A stretch of 64,000 nucleotides of DNA. Origin: LZORAL124-50-18 sp051208045 (lineage in GTDB: Bacteria; Pseudomonadota; Gammaproteobacteria; Pseudomonadales; Oleiphilaceae). The notes under the pieces were generated by a model, which saw nothing but the letters and a program-made list of their open reading frames with translations, had not been told where the DNA came from and did not search any database. Of this stretch, positions 16,425-25,409 are shown piece by piece. Position 1 is the stretch's first letter, and every line of letters starts with the position of its first letter. Where the stretch lies: contig JBPJFY010000011.1 in NCBI GenBank assembly GCA_051208045.1, positions 62,001 through 126,000 on the forward strand, written 5' to 3'. The translations under genes and the position numbers were made by a program.

Positions 16425-18059
16425 ATGACCACAGCAGCTCAGACCAGCCATGTGCACCAGGAGCCAGGTATACACCACGAGGATCTTGATGTGCTCATCA
16501 TCGGTGCCGGCCTCTCCGGCGTCGGTATGGCCTATCAACTCAAGACGAAGCGTCCCGGGGATTCATTCGCGGTCATCGAAGCCAGAAAAGACATTGGCGG
16601 CACCTGGGACCTGTTCCGCTATCCCGGCATCCGCTCTGACTCCGATATGTATACCTTCGCCTATTCGTTCAAACCCTGGAAACACAAAGAATTTATCGGC
16701 TCCGGCGAGAAGATTCGGGCCTATATCAGAGAGATGGTCGATGAAAATGGCTTAGACCGCCACATTCGATTCCAGGAACGTATGCTCAGCGCGAACTGGT
16801 GTTCCGCAACGTCACGCTGGCAGGTTACTGTTGCCCGTTCCGACGATCAACAATATATCATTCACGCGCGGTTTCTCGTCACCTGTACGGGGTACTACAA
16901 TTATGACCATGGCTACCTGCCAAAGTTTGCCGGTGTGGATGACTTCCAGGGCACCTTGGCTTTTCCGCAACACTGGCCTGCGTCTCTTGACTACAGCGAC
17001 AAAACCGTGCTGGTCATCGGCAGTGGCGCCACCGCCGTCACCCTCGTTCCCGCCATGGCAAAGACGGCGAAAAAAGTCACCATGTTGCAACGCTCCCCGA
17101 CCTACATCGTCTCGGTGCCCTCCAATGATCCGCTGTTTGGCTGGCTTTCACGAGTGCTGCCCAGCCGCATGACCAATCAGCTGATGCGCGCCAAGTACAT
17201 CCTGATGCAGCAACTGATTTACGTGCTGTCACGTAAATTTCCAGCACTGGTTCGAAAACTCATTCGGTCCCAAAACGAGCAACTGCTAGCTGGCAGCAGT
17301 GATGTCGACACCCATTTCAATCCACGGTATGCGCCCTGGGATCAGCGCATGTGTATGGTTCCGGACGAAGACCTGTTTGCTGCCATTCGGTCAGGCAAAG
17401 CCGAAGTGACAACCGACGAAATCGATCACTTCACTGAGCGAGGTGTCCGCCTGAAGTCTGGCCAGGAATTGAACGCAGATATCATCGTGCCCGCCACCGG
17501 CCTGGAAATTCAGTTCTGGGGTGGCGCAGACATGCGGATAGATGGCCAACCCATCAATCCTGCGACGCTGACCAATTATAAGGGGATGATGTTCAGCCAG
17601 GTTCCAAATATGGTCACCATCTTCGGCTATACCAACGCCCCTTGGACCCTGAAGGCTGAACTCACTCAAGACTATGTGGTTCGATTACTCGACCATATGG
17701 CGAATGCACAACACAAGGTGGTGTTCCCTCACTATACGGAAACGGAAGCGCGAGAAGCACTCGTGGACTTACAAGCAGGATATATCCTGCGCGCGCAGGA
17801 TCAGATGCCAAAACAGGGTAAGCGCTTCCCTTGGCGAAACAAAGACTTGTATTTCAAAGATCTCTTCGCCATCAAAAACAGCACACTTGACGACGGTGTC
17901 CTTCTGTTTGACGATACCGCTCCGCTTGCGGCATTCCACAGCACCGCACACAAGACCCGCACTGGGGAAGTCACCTCTCCGGATCACCCCACCGCCACGA
18001 CCAGCAATTCACAGCACGCGCCCGCCAGGGAATCCGAGACACCTCTGGTAACCCCTTAG
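16425..18059 (+). CDS. AlmA-like flavin-binding monooxygenase
   Basis: A 544-residue FAD/NADPH monooxygenase. The FAD Rossmann motif is GAGLSGVG, the segment GGTWDLFRYPGIRSDSDM is typical of this group, and the NADPH motif is GSGATA. The family resembles AlmA, which oxidises long-chain alkanes, and related Baeyer-Villiger enzymes. The usual fingerprint FxGxxxHxxxW reads FQGTLAFPQHWP: the His at position 7 is Phe and a His appears three residues later. The C-terminal 40 residues are low-complexity (Thr, Pro, Ala rich) and look like a disordered tail. I start at 16425 with GGGAGA upstream. A terminator at 18110-18143 follows. The exact substrate is uncertain. Confidence 0.87.
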   Translation: MTTAAQTSHVHQEPGIHHEDLDVLIIGAGLSGVGMAYQLKTKRPGDSFAVIEARKDIGGTWDLFRYPGIRSDSDMYTFAYSFKPWKHKEFIGSGEKIRAYIREMVDENGLDRHIRFQERMLSANWCSATSRWQVTVARSDDQQYIIHARFLVTCTGYYNYDHGYLPKFAGVDDFQGTLAFPQHWPASLDYSDKTVLVIGSGATAVTLVPAMAKTAKKVTMLQRSPTYIVSVPSNDPLFGWLSRVLPSRMTNQLMRAKYILMQQLIYVLSRKFPALVRKLIRSQNEQLLAGSSDVDTHFNPRYAPWDQRMCMVPDEDLFAAIRSGKAEVTTDEIDHFTERGVRLKSGQELNADIIVPATGLEIQFWGGADMRIDGQPINPATLTNYKGMMFSQVPNMVTIFGYTNAPWTLKAELTQDYVVRLLDHMANAQHKVVFPHYTETEAREALVDLQAGYILRAQDQMPKQGKRFPWRNKDLYFKDLFAIKNSTLDDGVLLFDDTAPLAAFHSTAHKTRTGEVTSPDHPTATTSNSQHAPARESETPLVTP

Positions 18060-18109
18060 CAGCCGATTGGCACCATCCACAGCCGTAATGTCACGCTCTG
18101 CATAACAGT

Positions 18110-18143
18110 TGACACCTTCTGCTAGAGAGGTGTCACCGTTTTT
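18110..18143 (+). terminator. Intrinsic terminator after the AlmA-like gene
   Basis: TGACACCT, 10-base loop, AGGTGTCA, then CCGTTTTT. An 8-bp stem followed by a T run, 50 bases after the stop codon. Confidence 0.75.
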
Positions 18144-18202
18144 GCGGTTTAATACACACATCAACGAGAACGAATGAGACGGTATTAACGAGGTTCCAAA
18201 AC

Positions 18203-19270
18203 ATGATGAACATTGATAAAAACAAACCGGTATTAGTCACAGGTGCCACGGGGTACGTTGCTGGCTGGATTATCAAACGACTGCTTGAGGAAGGCGTCAC
18301 GGTGCATGCTGCGGTGAGAGACCCGTTGAACAGAAAGAAAATTGCCCACTTGGATGCAATGGCCGAATCTTCACCAGGAACCATCGCGTATTTCAAGAGT
18401 GATTTAATGGATACCGGTTCATATGCAGAAGCCATGAAAGGTTGCCAGGTCGTCTTTCACACGGCCTCCCCCTTTACCATTGATATCAAAGATCCCCAGA
18501 AAGAATTGGTGGATCCGGCGTTACTGGGCACACGCAACGTATTGGAGCAGGCCTGTCAAACGCCTTCGGTGAAGCGGGTGGTCGTTACCAGCAGCTGTGC
18601 CGCAATCTATGGGGACAATGCCGACCTGAAAACCACGCCAAATGGCATATTCACCGAGGCTGCGTGGAACACCAGTTCATCCCTGACACACCAGCCTTAT
18701 TCCTACTCGAAAACGGTGGCCGAAAAAGAAGCCTGGCGGATCGCGGAAAGCCAGACGCAATGGGACCTGGTGACGATCAATCCCTCACTGGTCATCGGTC
18801 CTGGAACCAACCCGGACGCCACATCAGAAAGCTTCAAGCTCATCAAACAAATGGGTGACGGCTCCATGAAAACCGGCGCTCCGCGCTATGGATTCGGTGT
18901 GGTCGATGTTCGTGATGTTGCGGAAGCACACCTGAAAGCAGCCTTTATTCCGGCAGCAGCGGGAAGATACATCACTTCCGGCCATAACACCGATATGTTT
19001 GACCTCGCCCAGCTTCTGTTACCGAAGTATGGTAAATCCTACCCGATTCCCAAACGCACGATGCCGAAAGGTCTGGCATGGCTGGCTGCGCCTCTGGTGA
19101 ACAAGGCTATGACACGAAAAATCGTCTCCCAGAATGTCAACTTGCCCTGGAAAGGTGACAACACAAAGAGTGTGCAGGAACTGGGGATGCACTACCGCTC
19201 ACTCACGGAGTCCATGAACGATATGTTTGCGCAGATGATCGAGGCCGGCTGGCTTCGAAAGGCCGGCTGA
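18203..19270 (+). CDS. Extended SDR, dihydroflavonol-4-reductase-like NAD(P)-dependent reductase
   Basis: A 355-residue oxidoreductase of the extended short-chain dehydrogenase family. The coenzyme motif is VTGATGYVAG near the N terminus, the active-site Ser is in VVTSSCAAIYG and the catalytic pair in YSYSK. The order and spacing resemble dihydroflavonol reductase / cinnamoyl-CoA reductase-like proteins, which in bacteria reduce assorted aldehydes and ketones, so the substrate is unknown. GAGG lies upstream of the two adjacent ATG codons at 18203 and 18206. Its place after an AlmA-like monooxygenase could mean that it handles an oxidised chain product, but a terminator separates the genes. 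It meets marC tail to tail, 8 bases apart. Confidence 0.88.
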   Translation: MMNIDKNKPVLVTGATGYVAGWIIKRLLEEGVTVHAAVRDPLNRKKIAHLDAMAESSPGTIAYFKSDLMDTGSYAEAMKGCQVVFHTASPFTIDIKDPQKELVDPALLGTRNVLEQACQTPSVKRVVVTSSCAAIYGDNADLKTTPNGIFTEAAWNTSSSLTHQPYSYSKTVAEKEAWRIAESQTQWDLVTINPSLVIGPGTNPDATSESFKLIKQMGDGSMKTGAPRYGFGVVDVRDVAEAHLKAAFIPAAAGRYITSGHNTDMFDLAQLLLPKYGKSYPIPKRTMPKGLAWLAAPLVNKAMTRKIVSQNVNLPWKGDNTKSVQELGMHYRSLTESMNDMFAQMIEAGWLRKAG

Positions 19271-19278
19271 ACAGGCCG

Positions 19279-19920
19279 TCAACCCATCGAATTGAGGGCT
19301 GGAAACAGCCCCTTTAAGCCGTTGGCGATAAACTCAACGGCAATCGCAGACAGTACCAGCCCCATGATTCGAGATGAGATATTGATGCCAGTAGCACTGA
19401 TGCGTTTGACGATGAACGGAGAGAGTCGAAGCACCCACCAGACCGCCACCGCAAGCAGCACAATTGAACAGGCCACCAGCAGGTAATGGCCGACCGTATT
19501 ACCCCGGTGGGCGGCCAGAATGACCGTACTGATGGAGCCGGGCCCAGCCAGCAGGGGCATGGCCAATGGCACGATCGCAATTTCACTTTTACCGGATGAT
19601 TCCTGAGCCTCTTCCGACGTCTGCTTGATCGCACTGGTCTTTGCCTGAATCATGGAAATCGCCATGATCAGAATAAGAATCCCGCCCCCGACCCGGAAGG
19701 AGTCGATGGTGATGGCAAAAAACTGAAGCAACAACTCCCCAAAAAACAATGCCACCAACAAAATGATGGCCACCCCAATACCCACCTGATCGATAATCTG
19801 GTTCCTCTCTGCGGGCGTGTTTCGCGGGGTCATACTGATGAAAATGGGAACCACCCCCAATGGGTTGATCAACGCCAACAGACCGACAAAAAATTTGAGA
19901 TACTCTGATATTTCCAGCAT
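19279..19920 (-). CDS. MarC-family inner membrane protein
   Basis: A 213-residue integral membrane protein with six hydrophobic helices. The opening FVGLLALINPLGVVPIFISM and the central PLAMPLLAGPGSISTVIL are hallmarks of the MarC (UPF0056) family. The function of the family is unproven; the early link with multiple antibiotic resistance has not held up. It is a single gene, convergent with the SDR gene and divergent from the periplasmic binding protein gene, from which 180 bases separate it. Confidence 0.93.
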   Translation of the reverse strand: MLEISEYLKFFVGLLALINPLGVVPIFISMTPRNTPAERNQIIDQVGIGVAIILLVALFFGELLLQFFAITIDSFRVGGGILILIMAISMIQAKTSAIKQTSEEAQESSGKSEIAIVPLAMPLLAGPGSISTVILAAHRGNTVGHYLLVACSIVLLAVAVWWVLRLSPFIVKRISATGINISSRIMGLVLSAIAVEFIANGLKGLFPALNSMG

Positions 19921-20100
19921 GCCACTGTTACCAACACCATATAATCAATGCAATGAAACCCAATAAAAACACTCTGCCCTAGCGAGTATAGGCAAGCCCG
20001 CCTTCCGGCGAAAGGTATATTCCCGATTTTGCGGCGTTAGGTACTCTTGAACTACACTGTGCAGAACAGCTTCACTTTTTTACCACTTTAGGGTCAAACC

Positions 20101-21102
20101 ATGAAGTCGTTCACCCTGTTACTTTCGCTTATTCTCATGTACTCGCCACTGTCAGCAGAAAAGCTGCGTTTTGCCGTGGTTCCCAAGGAGCAATGGAGTG
20201 ACTTTTTTCTGGAGAGTAAGACCGGTTGTGAGGCCGCAGCAAGAGAGCTGGGTGTAGAGTGCATCTTTCACGGGCCAGAAAAGGATGACCTGAGAATCCA
20301 GGATCAGATCATCACCAGCCTGATCGAGGCAGGAGTAAACGGCATCGCCGTAGCCGTCTCCCACTCCGAATTCCTGTCCACTCACAGCATGAAAAAAGCC
20401 CAGGCCGCCGGAGTTCCGGTTATTACCTATGACTCAGATTTTGACGCAAACACCCGAGCCCGATTCCCGGATATCCGCAGCGCCTATATTGGTACCGACA
20501 ATGTTGCCCTCGGACGCGCCGCCGGGCGGATTGCCAAACGGCTGCGCCCCCACGGCGGACGATTGTGCATTCAGTCCGGGCGCGAAGATCAGGGCAACAT
20601 GCGGGAACGCATTGCCGGCGTTCGATCGGAGCTGGCCGGGCAACACTTTGACCGCCCGCCTGGCCAACCATTAACCGGTCAAAACGGATGGACCGAAGCC
20701 GAAGACTGCCCCGTGTATACATTGGGAGACTACGACACAGCGCTCCGGCAGTTCCGATGGGCATTGCAACTGCCAAACGCAGAAGTGGATACTTTTATCT
20801 CCGTCGGCGGCTGGATACAGTACAAGAAAGCGGTGTATACCTCGCTGGTTCAACCCTACGAACCAAAAGTTCGAAACAATGAAAAAGTAATCATCGTTTC
20901 AGACTCAGAACCCGTACAATTGGAGCTGCTAAAAGCCGGTATGGCCCATGGAAACTTCGGCCAAAACCCTTTTGAAATGGGTAAACAGGCCATTCAAACC
21001 TTATACAAAATTCACCATGAACAGCCCTACGACGAAGTAATCTACACGTCGATTCCAGAATGCACACAGACCAATGTGCATACCTGTGTGCGCCCACACT
21101 AA
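20101..21102 (+). CDS. Orphan periplasmic sugar-type substrate-binding protein
   Basis: A 333-residue secreted protein with a signal peptide (about 1-19, ending LSA). The fold motifs are those of the ribose/galactose-binding family (Peripla_BP_4): KTGCEAAARELGV, QDQIITSLIEAGVNGIAV, GVPVITYDSD and YIGTDNVALGRAAG. Such proteins hand sugars to ABC permeases or to sensors. No permease or ATPase gene adjoins it, so it may serve a distant transporter or receptor. The ligand cannot be read. Its last four bases overlap the end of the convergent LysR gene. Confidence 0.88.
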   Translation: MKSFTLLLSLILMYSPLSAEKLRFAVVPKEQWSDFFLESKTGCEAAARELGVECIFHGPEKDDLRIQDQIITSLIEAGVNGIAVAVSHSEFLSTHSMKKAQAAGVPVITYDSDFDANTRARFPDIRSAYIGTDNVALGRAAGRIAKRLRPHGGRLCIQSGREDQGNMRERIAGVRSELAGQHFDRPPGQPLTGQNGWTEAEDCPVYTLGDYDTALRQFRWALQLPNAEVDTFISVGGWIQYKKAVYTSLVQPYEPKVRNNEKVIIVSDSEPVQLELLKAGMAHGNFGQNPFEMGKQAIQTLYKIHHEQPYDEVIYTSIPECTQTNVHTCVRPH

Positions 21103-22007
21103 GGCTGCCAAGGTGAACTGTTTACGCTCAGGGACCGACTTAAATAACGAAGAAAGTGCATGGCATTGCTGAAGGTCGATGAGTTATCCGGCCAAACCGC
21201 GTATACCGGAATGGGGTCGACCTGCCAATCCGGCAACAGCTCCACCAGTTTGCCTTCCTCAAGCTCTCGGGCCACTAAAAAATCGGGGGGAGTGGCAATA
21301 CCCGCTCCTTGAATACAGAGCGCAGTCATCAACTCCACAGAGTTAACCACCACTTGCTTTTGATACACCACCCGGTATGACCGGCCTTCCCTTCGGTGAG
21401 AGAGCGTACGCTCACCGGGTAACATTGCCAGAGCAATCCATCGCATCTGTTCCAATTCTGACGGGCATTTCGGCAAGGAGTGACTCTCCAGGTACTGACG
21501 AGCGCACACCAGCCGGCGATGTACCACGTAAAGTTTTCGAGACTTGAGTCCACTGCTCTCCATATCGCCAATTCGGAAAGCCAGATCAATTCCTTCCTGA
21601 ATGATGTTCTGGCGCTCATCCGCTGCTGAAATTGTCAACTCAAGGTCAGGGTAACGTTGTGAAAATGCAGCGATCTCCCTGCTTAAGGTCGAGCGGATTA
21701 ACACGGCTGGTAACGCAATTTTCAAGCGGCCCACGGGATGGTCCTGACGTTTCCCAACGCGCATCAGGCCCGCCGTTGCCTCTTCGATCATGCGCTTCGC
21801 GTGATCAAACAGAACCTCGCCTTCATGCGTCAAAGAGATTTTTCGGGTAGACCGATACAACAACGCACAGCCTGCCCGTTGTTCCAGCGTTGAAATGTGA
21901 TAACTCACTACAGAAGGCGACAATCCCAGATGGGCGGCCGCACCACGAAAGGATCGCTGTTGGACCGTCTCTACAAAAATGGCCATGGCTTTCAGGTCAT
22001 CAATCAT
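21099..22007 (-). CDS. LysR-family transcriptional regulator
   Basis: A 302-residue regulator. The N-terminal winged helix-turn-helix (about 1-62) has FVETVQQRSFRGAAAHLGLSPSVVSYHI and LTHEGE. The rest is a periplasmic-binding-like effector domain (LysR_substrate) ending near residue 295. It is divergent from the LysE/RhtB exporter gene with 141 bases between starts, the classic arrangement in which the regulator controls the exporter in response to its amino acid substrate. The subgroup resembles one-component regulators with a WVDPIP-like C-terminal strand. The inducer is unknown. Confidence 0.93.
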   Translation of the reverse strand: MIDDLKAMAIFVETVQQRSFRGAAAHLGLSPSVVSYHISTLEQRAGCALLYRSTRKISLTHEGEVLFDHAKRMIEEATAGLMRVGKRQDHPVGRLKIALPAVLIRSTLSREIAAFSQRYPDLELTISAADERQNIIQEGIDLAFRIGDMESSGLKSRKLYVVHRRLVCARQYLESHSLPKCPSELEQMRWIALAMLPGERTLSHRREGRSYRVVYQKQVVVNSVELMTALCIQGAGIATPPDFLVARELEEGKLVELLPDWQVDPIPVYAVWPDNSSTFSNAMHFLRYLSRSLSVNSSPWQP

Positions 22008-22045
22008 CGCACGTACTGTTGGATTAATGTGGGCGACCCCACTGT

Positions 22046-22091
22046 TCGAATTTATTAAACAGTGTAATCGAATTATCTCATATTATCGAAT
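22046..22091. promoter_or_regulatory. Triple TCGAAT repeats between the LysR and LysE genes
   Basis: TCGAAT occurs at 22046-22051, 22068-22073 and 22086-22091, all in the same orientation inside an AT-rich divergent promoter region. The arrangement suits a LysR-type recognition and activation site, but the spacing (22 and 18 bases) is uneven and I cannot place the promoters precisely. Confidence 0.35.
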
Positions 22092-22148
22092 CACATGTTT
22101 GCAGATATTCTTAGGGCACTTCACCACTCACCAACCCAGGAGACTGTC

Positions 22149-22730
22149 ATGTCCTTATTCATCGCTATGTGTCTGTTTTCGCTGTCCATGTCTCTAACAC
22201 CGGGGCCGGTGAACCTTATCGCCCTGGCCACGGGCTCCCACTATGGTTTTAAATACGCTTTACGGTTTGTTTCGGGCGCTACCTTAGGGTTTGTACTCCT
22301 TCTGCTGGTTGTAGGGCTCGGGTTTGGGAAAGTACTCTCGGTCGCACCCGGCCTACAGCAAATCCTGGCTTTGGCGGGCGCACTCTTCATTCTTTACATC
22401 GGGATCACCCTGTTTCGAACAAAAGGTACTCCCGAAGCGGGCAGCAGCAACGGCGCGTCATTTGGCAGTGGATTTGTACTTCAGTGGCTCAATCCCAAAG
22501 CCTGGATCGCCTGTCTAACCGGCATATCGGCTTTTGAACTCACCCACACCGGTCAATTGATTCAATTTGTGCTCCTGTATTTCCTTATCTGTTTTCCCTG
22601 TATTGCCAGCTGGGCCTGGGCGGGGGAATTAGTGCGCACACACCTTAATTCACCCAATGCGACCCGAGTATTCAACCAATGCATGGGCGGCGCACTGATA
22701 CTCCTCAGCATTTATCTTGTTGTGGCCTGA
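22149..22730 (+). CDS. LysE/RhtB-family amino acid exporter
   Basis: A 193-residue inner membrane protein with six hydrophobic helices. The start has the family sequence SLTPGPVNLIALATGSHYGF and the middle has QWLNPKAWIACLTG, both typical of LysE/RhtB exporters that expel amino acids or homoserine lactone-like compounds. I start at 22149, with AGGAG 7 bases upstream, rather than at the upstream ATG at 22095. The adjacent divergent LysR gene is its likely regulator. The substrate is not known. Confidence 0.92.
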   Translation: MSLFIAMCLFSLSMSLTPGPVNLIALATGSHYGFKYALRFVSGATLGFVLLLLVVGLGFGKVLSVAPGLQQILALAGALFILYIGITLFRTKGTPEAGSSNGASFGSGFVLQWLNPKAWIACLTGISAFELTHTGQLIQFVLLYFLICFPCIASWAWAGELVRTHLNSPNATRVFNQCMGGALILLSIYLVVA

Positions 22731-22786
22731 TTCTATCGTTGACCTAATACTAACGCTGGCCAGATACGTTCGCTGCCCTGAATCGC

Positions 22787-23266
22787 TCAGCATAACTCTA
22801 CTAAACTTCGGATCACTCGATAATTCTGTTCGGTGCCGTGATCTTGACGTGAAACCAACACGGCATGCATGCCGATCGAGAGCGGCGGGAGTACATCTTT
22901 TTCAAGCGTATCACCCACCATGGTGACTTGATCCGGGGGTACAGCCAACCGCTCAAGAATGGTTTGATAAAACGCTGGCGAATTTTTCGGGTAGCCTATG
23001 TTTGCGGGACAGAAGTAGCCACTGATGTAACTATCCAGTTCGACACGCGACAGTGCCGCCTGAATCCACTCAGCCTTGGTATCCGGGGAACCGGTCGCTA
23101 CGAAAAGGGGCGAGACAGAGGAGAGCGTTTGCAAAGTCTCCCGTGCACCGGGCATGGCGACCACCGTCTCCCAGTCTTTCATCGGTCCTGTGTAGCCGGG
23201 AAGATCCGCCATGAGCGTATCTCCCCAGTCAAAAAGATAGATGTGTGTCGAGTCAGCAGGATTCAT
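22787..23266 (-). CDS. HAD-superfamily hydrolase with altered motif I
   Basis: A 159-residue haloacid dehalogenase-like protein. Motif I is FDWGDTL, where most phosphatases have DxDxT: the nucleophile Asp is present but the general acid/base Asp two residues on is Gly, with an Asp in the next position. Motif II is a Thr/Ser in VATGS, motif III a Lys in YPKNSP, and motif IV is VGDTLEKD, which would bind Mg. Length and the absence of a large cap suggest a small-cap HAD. Substrate unknown. GGAG lies upstream of the ATG at 23266. The gene runs toward the LysE gene and is alone. Confidence 0.8.
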   Translation of the reverse strand: MNPADSTHIYLFDWGDTLMADLPGYTGPMKDWETVVAMPGARETLQTLSSVSPLFVATGSPDTKAEWIQAALSRVELDSYISGYFCPANIGYPKNSPAFYQTILERLAVPPDQVTMVGDTLEKDVLPPLSIGMHAVLVSRQDHGTEQNYRVIRSLVELC

Positions 23267-23445
23267 GCGTTTTCCATCTCCTTAGAAGAGAGAAGCAAAA
23301 CCATAGCAGGGTTTCCCTGGCACCGTCCAGAGTAGGCCTGCTCTTCGATCCTTTCGGATGATTGTACAAACATCATAGCGACGAGAAAGCCGAGATTCGC
23401 CATAACCTTTTGCAGCGCATCCACAGGCCAACGCTTCAGAGGCAC

Positions 23446-23474
23446 TTAAATAGCCCCTGCCGATTGGTTATAAT
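23446..23474 (+). promoter_or_regulatory. Promoter of rlmJ
   Basis: A perfect -10 TATAAT at 23469-23474 with a weak -35 TTAAAT at 23446-23451, 17 bases apart. Transcription would start near 23481, giving a leader of about 18 bases to the ATG at 23499. Confidence 0.5.
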
Positions 23475-23498
23475 TCCGCTTTTTCTGGACGCAGGACT

Positions 23499-24338
23499 AT
23501 GCTCTCCTACCGACACAGTTATCACGCCGGCAACCATGCGGATGTACTCAAGCACATTGTGCTCTGTCAAATACTCGAAGCGTTAAAACTCAAAGAAAAA
23601 CCGTTCGTCTACATAGACACACATGCCGGTGCAGGCTGTTACGCGCTGAATGCACCCGAAGCGACAAAGGTGGGCGAATTCAAAGGCGGCATTGGTGCGC
23701 TCTGGTCTGCGCCGTGCCCGGAGTCAGCCACTGGCTATCTGAATACGGTTAAACAACTAAACCCGACAGGGGCTTTGACACACTACCCCGGCAGTCCAAA
23801 AATCGCAGAATTGTTGTGTCGGCCATCAGACCGCCTTCAACTTACCGAATTGCACCCAACCGACTATCAACGCCTTTCTCAGCATTTCCAACGCGATCGC
23901 CGCGTAAAAGTTCATCGAGAAAATGGTTATCAAAAGCTGAAAGCCAGTGTGCCCCCTTCTCAGCGCAGGGGCCTGGTGTTAATGGACCCGTCGTATGAGC
24001 TGAGTTCTGAATACGAAGATGCGGTCGCCGCTCTCATTGACGCACACAGAAAATGGGCCACGGGAATCTATGCTCTTTGGTATCCCGTCGTGGATCGGCG
24101 GAACGTTCGTCACCTGGAGAACCGCCTCAAAGCATCCGGCATTCGAAAAATCCTGCAACTGGAGCTTACTGTCTTGCCGGATACCGCCGAACGCGGGATG
24201 ACCGGTTCAGGCATGCTGATCATCAATCCCCCCTGGAAACTTCTGCCGGAAATGGAGGCCGTGTTGCCCTGGTTACTGACACACTTGAAACAATCCGATC
24301 AGTCTCGCTGGCTGGCGCGCTGGCTGGTATCTGAATGA
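23499..24338 (+). CDS. rlmJ: 23S rRNA (adenine(2030)-N6)-methyltransferase
   Basis: A 279-residue enzyme that methylates A2030 in 23S rRNA using S-adenosylmethionine. The N terminus MLSYRHSYHAGNHADVLKH is diagnostic of RlmJ, and the methyltransferase core follows: YIDTHAGAGCYAL for cofactor binding and the catalytic-type motif LMDPSYE (DPPY-like). The length matches Escherichia coli RlmJ (about 280). A short ribosome site (AGGA) precedes the ATG. It is a single gene with its own promoter. Confidence 0.96.
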   Translation: MLSYRHSYHAGNHADVLKHIVLCQILEALKLKEKPFVYIDTHAGAGCYALNAPEATKVGEFKGGIGALWSAPCPESATGYLNTVKQLNPTGALTHYPGSPKIAELLCRPSDRLQLTELHPTDYQRLSQHFQRDRRVKVHRENGYQKLKASVPPSQRRGLVLMDPSYELSSEYEDAVAALIDAHRKWATGIYALWYPVVDRRNVRHLENRLKASGIRKILQLELTVLPDTAERGMTGSGMLIINPPWKLLPEMEAVLPWLLTHLKQSDQSRWLARWLVSE

Positions 24339-24356
24339 TTTCGAGCCCATTTTGCG

Positions 24357-25172
24357 TCAATGGGCGTCGCGCCAACGTTCCAGGTATTTATTGGCAAGTT
24401 TTTCTGCCAAACCGGATTCGACGAGTGTTTTCACCCGTTCGTCCAAAAACAGTTTAAGTTGGGGGGTGCGGCAAGGGGACGATTTGGACAGCGTAAAATA
24501 TAATCCCTCTGAGCTGATCGCTGGCAGAAGATAGGTAATATCATCCAGCACGGGAGACACCTGACCCATGGCCTTGCCCTGGTAGAGTTCGTAGAGACCA
24601 TAATCAACTCGCCGAGCGGAAATCAACTGGAAAATCTGTTCCGCCGACCGAACCCCCATCACCTCCAGATTTTGCGCAGAAAACTCATCAAACGACTGGC
24701 CAAAACTGTTATCAATTAATGTCACACCATGTTTCCCTTTCAGGTCACTCCAGGTACTGTAAGGAAACTCTGCCCCTTTTCGCACCCACACCACACTCGG
24801 CATCACCATAAATGGGGGTTGCACATAATCCATATAGGTTTGACGCTCTTCGGTAATGAAAGCCCCCGCGAGCATGTCCACCGCACCGGAGCGCGCCTGT
24901 ACCTGCGCTCTTGCCCAGGTATCAGAATTGATCGGATTCACTTCAATACCCGTTGGCTCCAGGGCGGTTTCAAGAAATTCAACGGCCAGCCCCACCAATT
25001 TATTGTTGTTCTTCTTAGAAGCCCACAAAGCAGGCGGATAAAACGGATTTCCCGTGACACGTAACACTTTACAGCTGGTCAGCGTTACTCCATCGCTGGC
25101 CAACAATGGCGAAGGCAAAAACAGGAATAACGTGCTCAAGCCCACTATGAATCCACATAAACGCTGCCGCAT
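24357..25172 (-). CDS. Orphan periplasmic amino-acid-type substrate-binding protein (SBP_bac_3)
   Basis: A 271-residue exported protein with a signal peptide (about 1-26, ending LLASDG) and a bilobed type II binding fold of the family that carries polar amino acids (VEFLETALEPTGIEV, DMLAGAFITEERQTYMDYVQPPF, SDLKGKHGVTLIDNSFGQSFDEF). No permease or ATPase gene is near, so it may serve a sensor or a remote transporter. I start at 25172 because GGAGG lies 5 bases upstream; the ATG at 25190 lies before it. The ligand is unknown. Confidence 0.86.
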   Translation of the reverse strand: MRQRLCGFIVGLSTLFLFLPSPLLASDGVTLTSCKVLRVTGNPFYPPALWASKKNNNKLVGLAVEFLETALEPTGIEVNPINSDTWARAQVQARSGAVDMLAGAFITEERQTYMDYVQPPFMVMPSVVWVRKGAEFPYSTWSDLKGKHGVTLIDNSFGQSFDEFSAQNLEVMGVRSAEQIFQLISARRVDYGLYELYQGKAMGQVSPVLDDITYLLPAISSEGLYFTLSKSSPCRTPQLKLFLDERVKTLVESGLAEKLANKYLERWRDAH

Positions 25173-25308
25173 ACTCACCTCCATCCCCAAGGCTACTTAA
25201 CGTTCCAGCATAAGCATTGCGCATATTTTGTGCAAGTCATTGACCCGTTATCCCGGTGTTTGCCCATAGAATTCAGTCTCGCATCGCCGACACGGCAAAA
25301 ACTTGCTA

Positions 25309-25370
25309 CTCGTCAAAAAATATAACACCAAATAGGTAGAAAATTGTAGACAGAAAGGAGTCGTCGTTGA
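25309..25370 (+). promoter_or_regulatory. Conserved 62-base 5' box, copy 1
   Basis: A 62-base block upstream of the first DUF4214 gene that is repeated before its paralogue at 28286-28347. Identical runs include CTCGTCAAA, ATAACACCAAATAGGTAG plus the following AAAATT, AGACAGAAAGGA and CGTTGA. It ends 40 bases before the ATG. It probably holds a shared promoter and leader element, but no known riboswitch or operator was recognised. Confidence 0.55.
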
Positions 25371-25409
25371 AATGCAGGGAAGCCTGACTGATCCCCTCAG
25401 GAGAGCTTC

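Noticed and set aside
23263..23445. 60-codon minus-strand open frame upstream of the HAD gene
   Set aside because: No ribosome site, overlaps the HAD start by four bases and has no family features.
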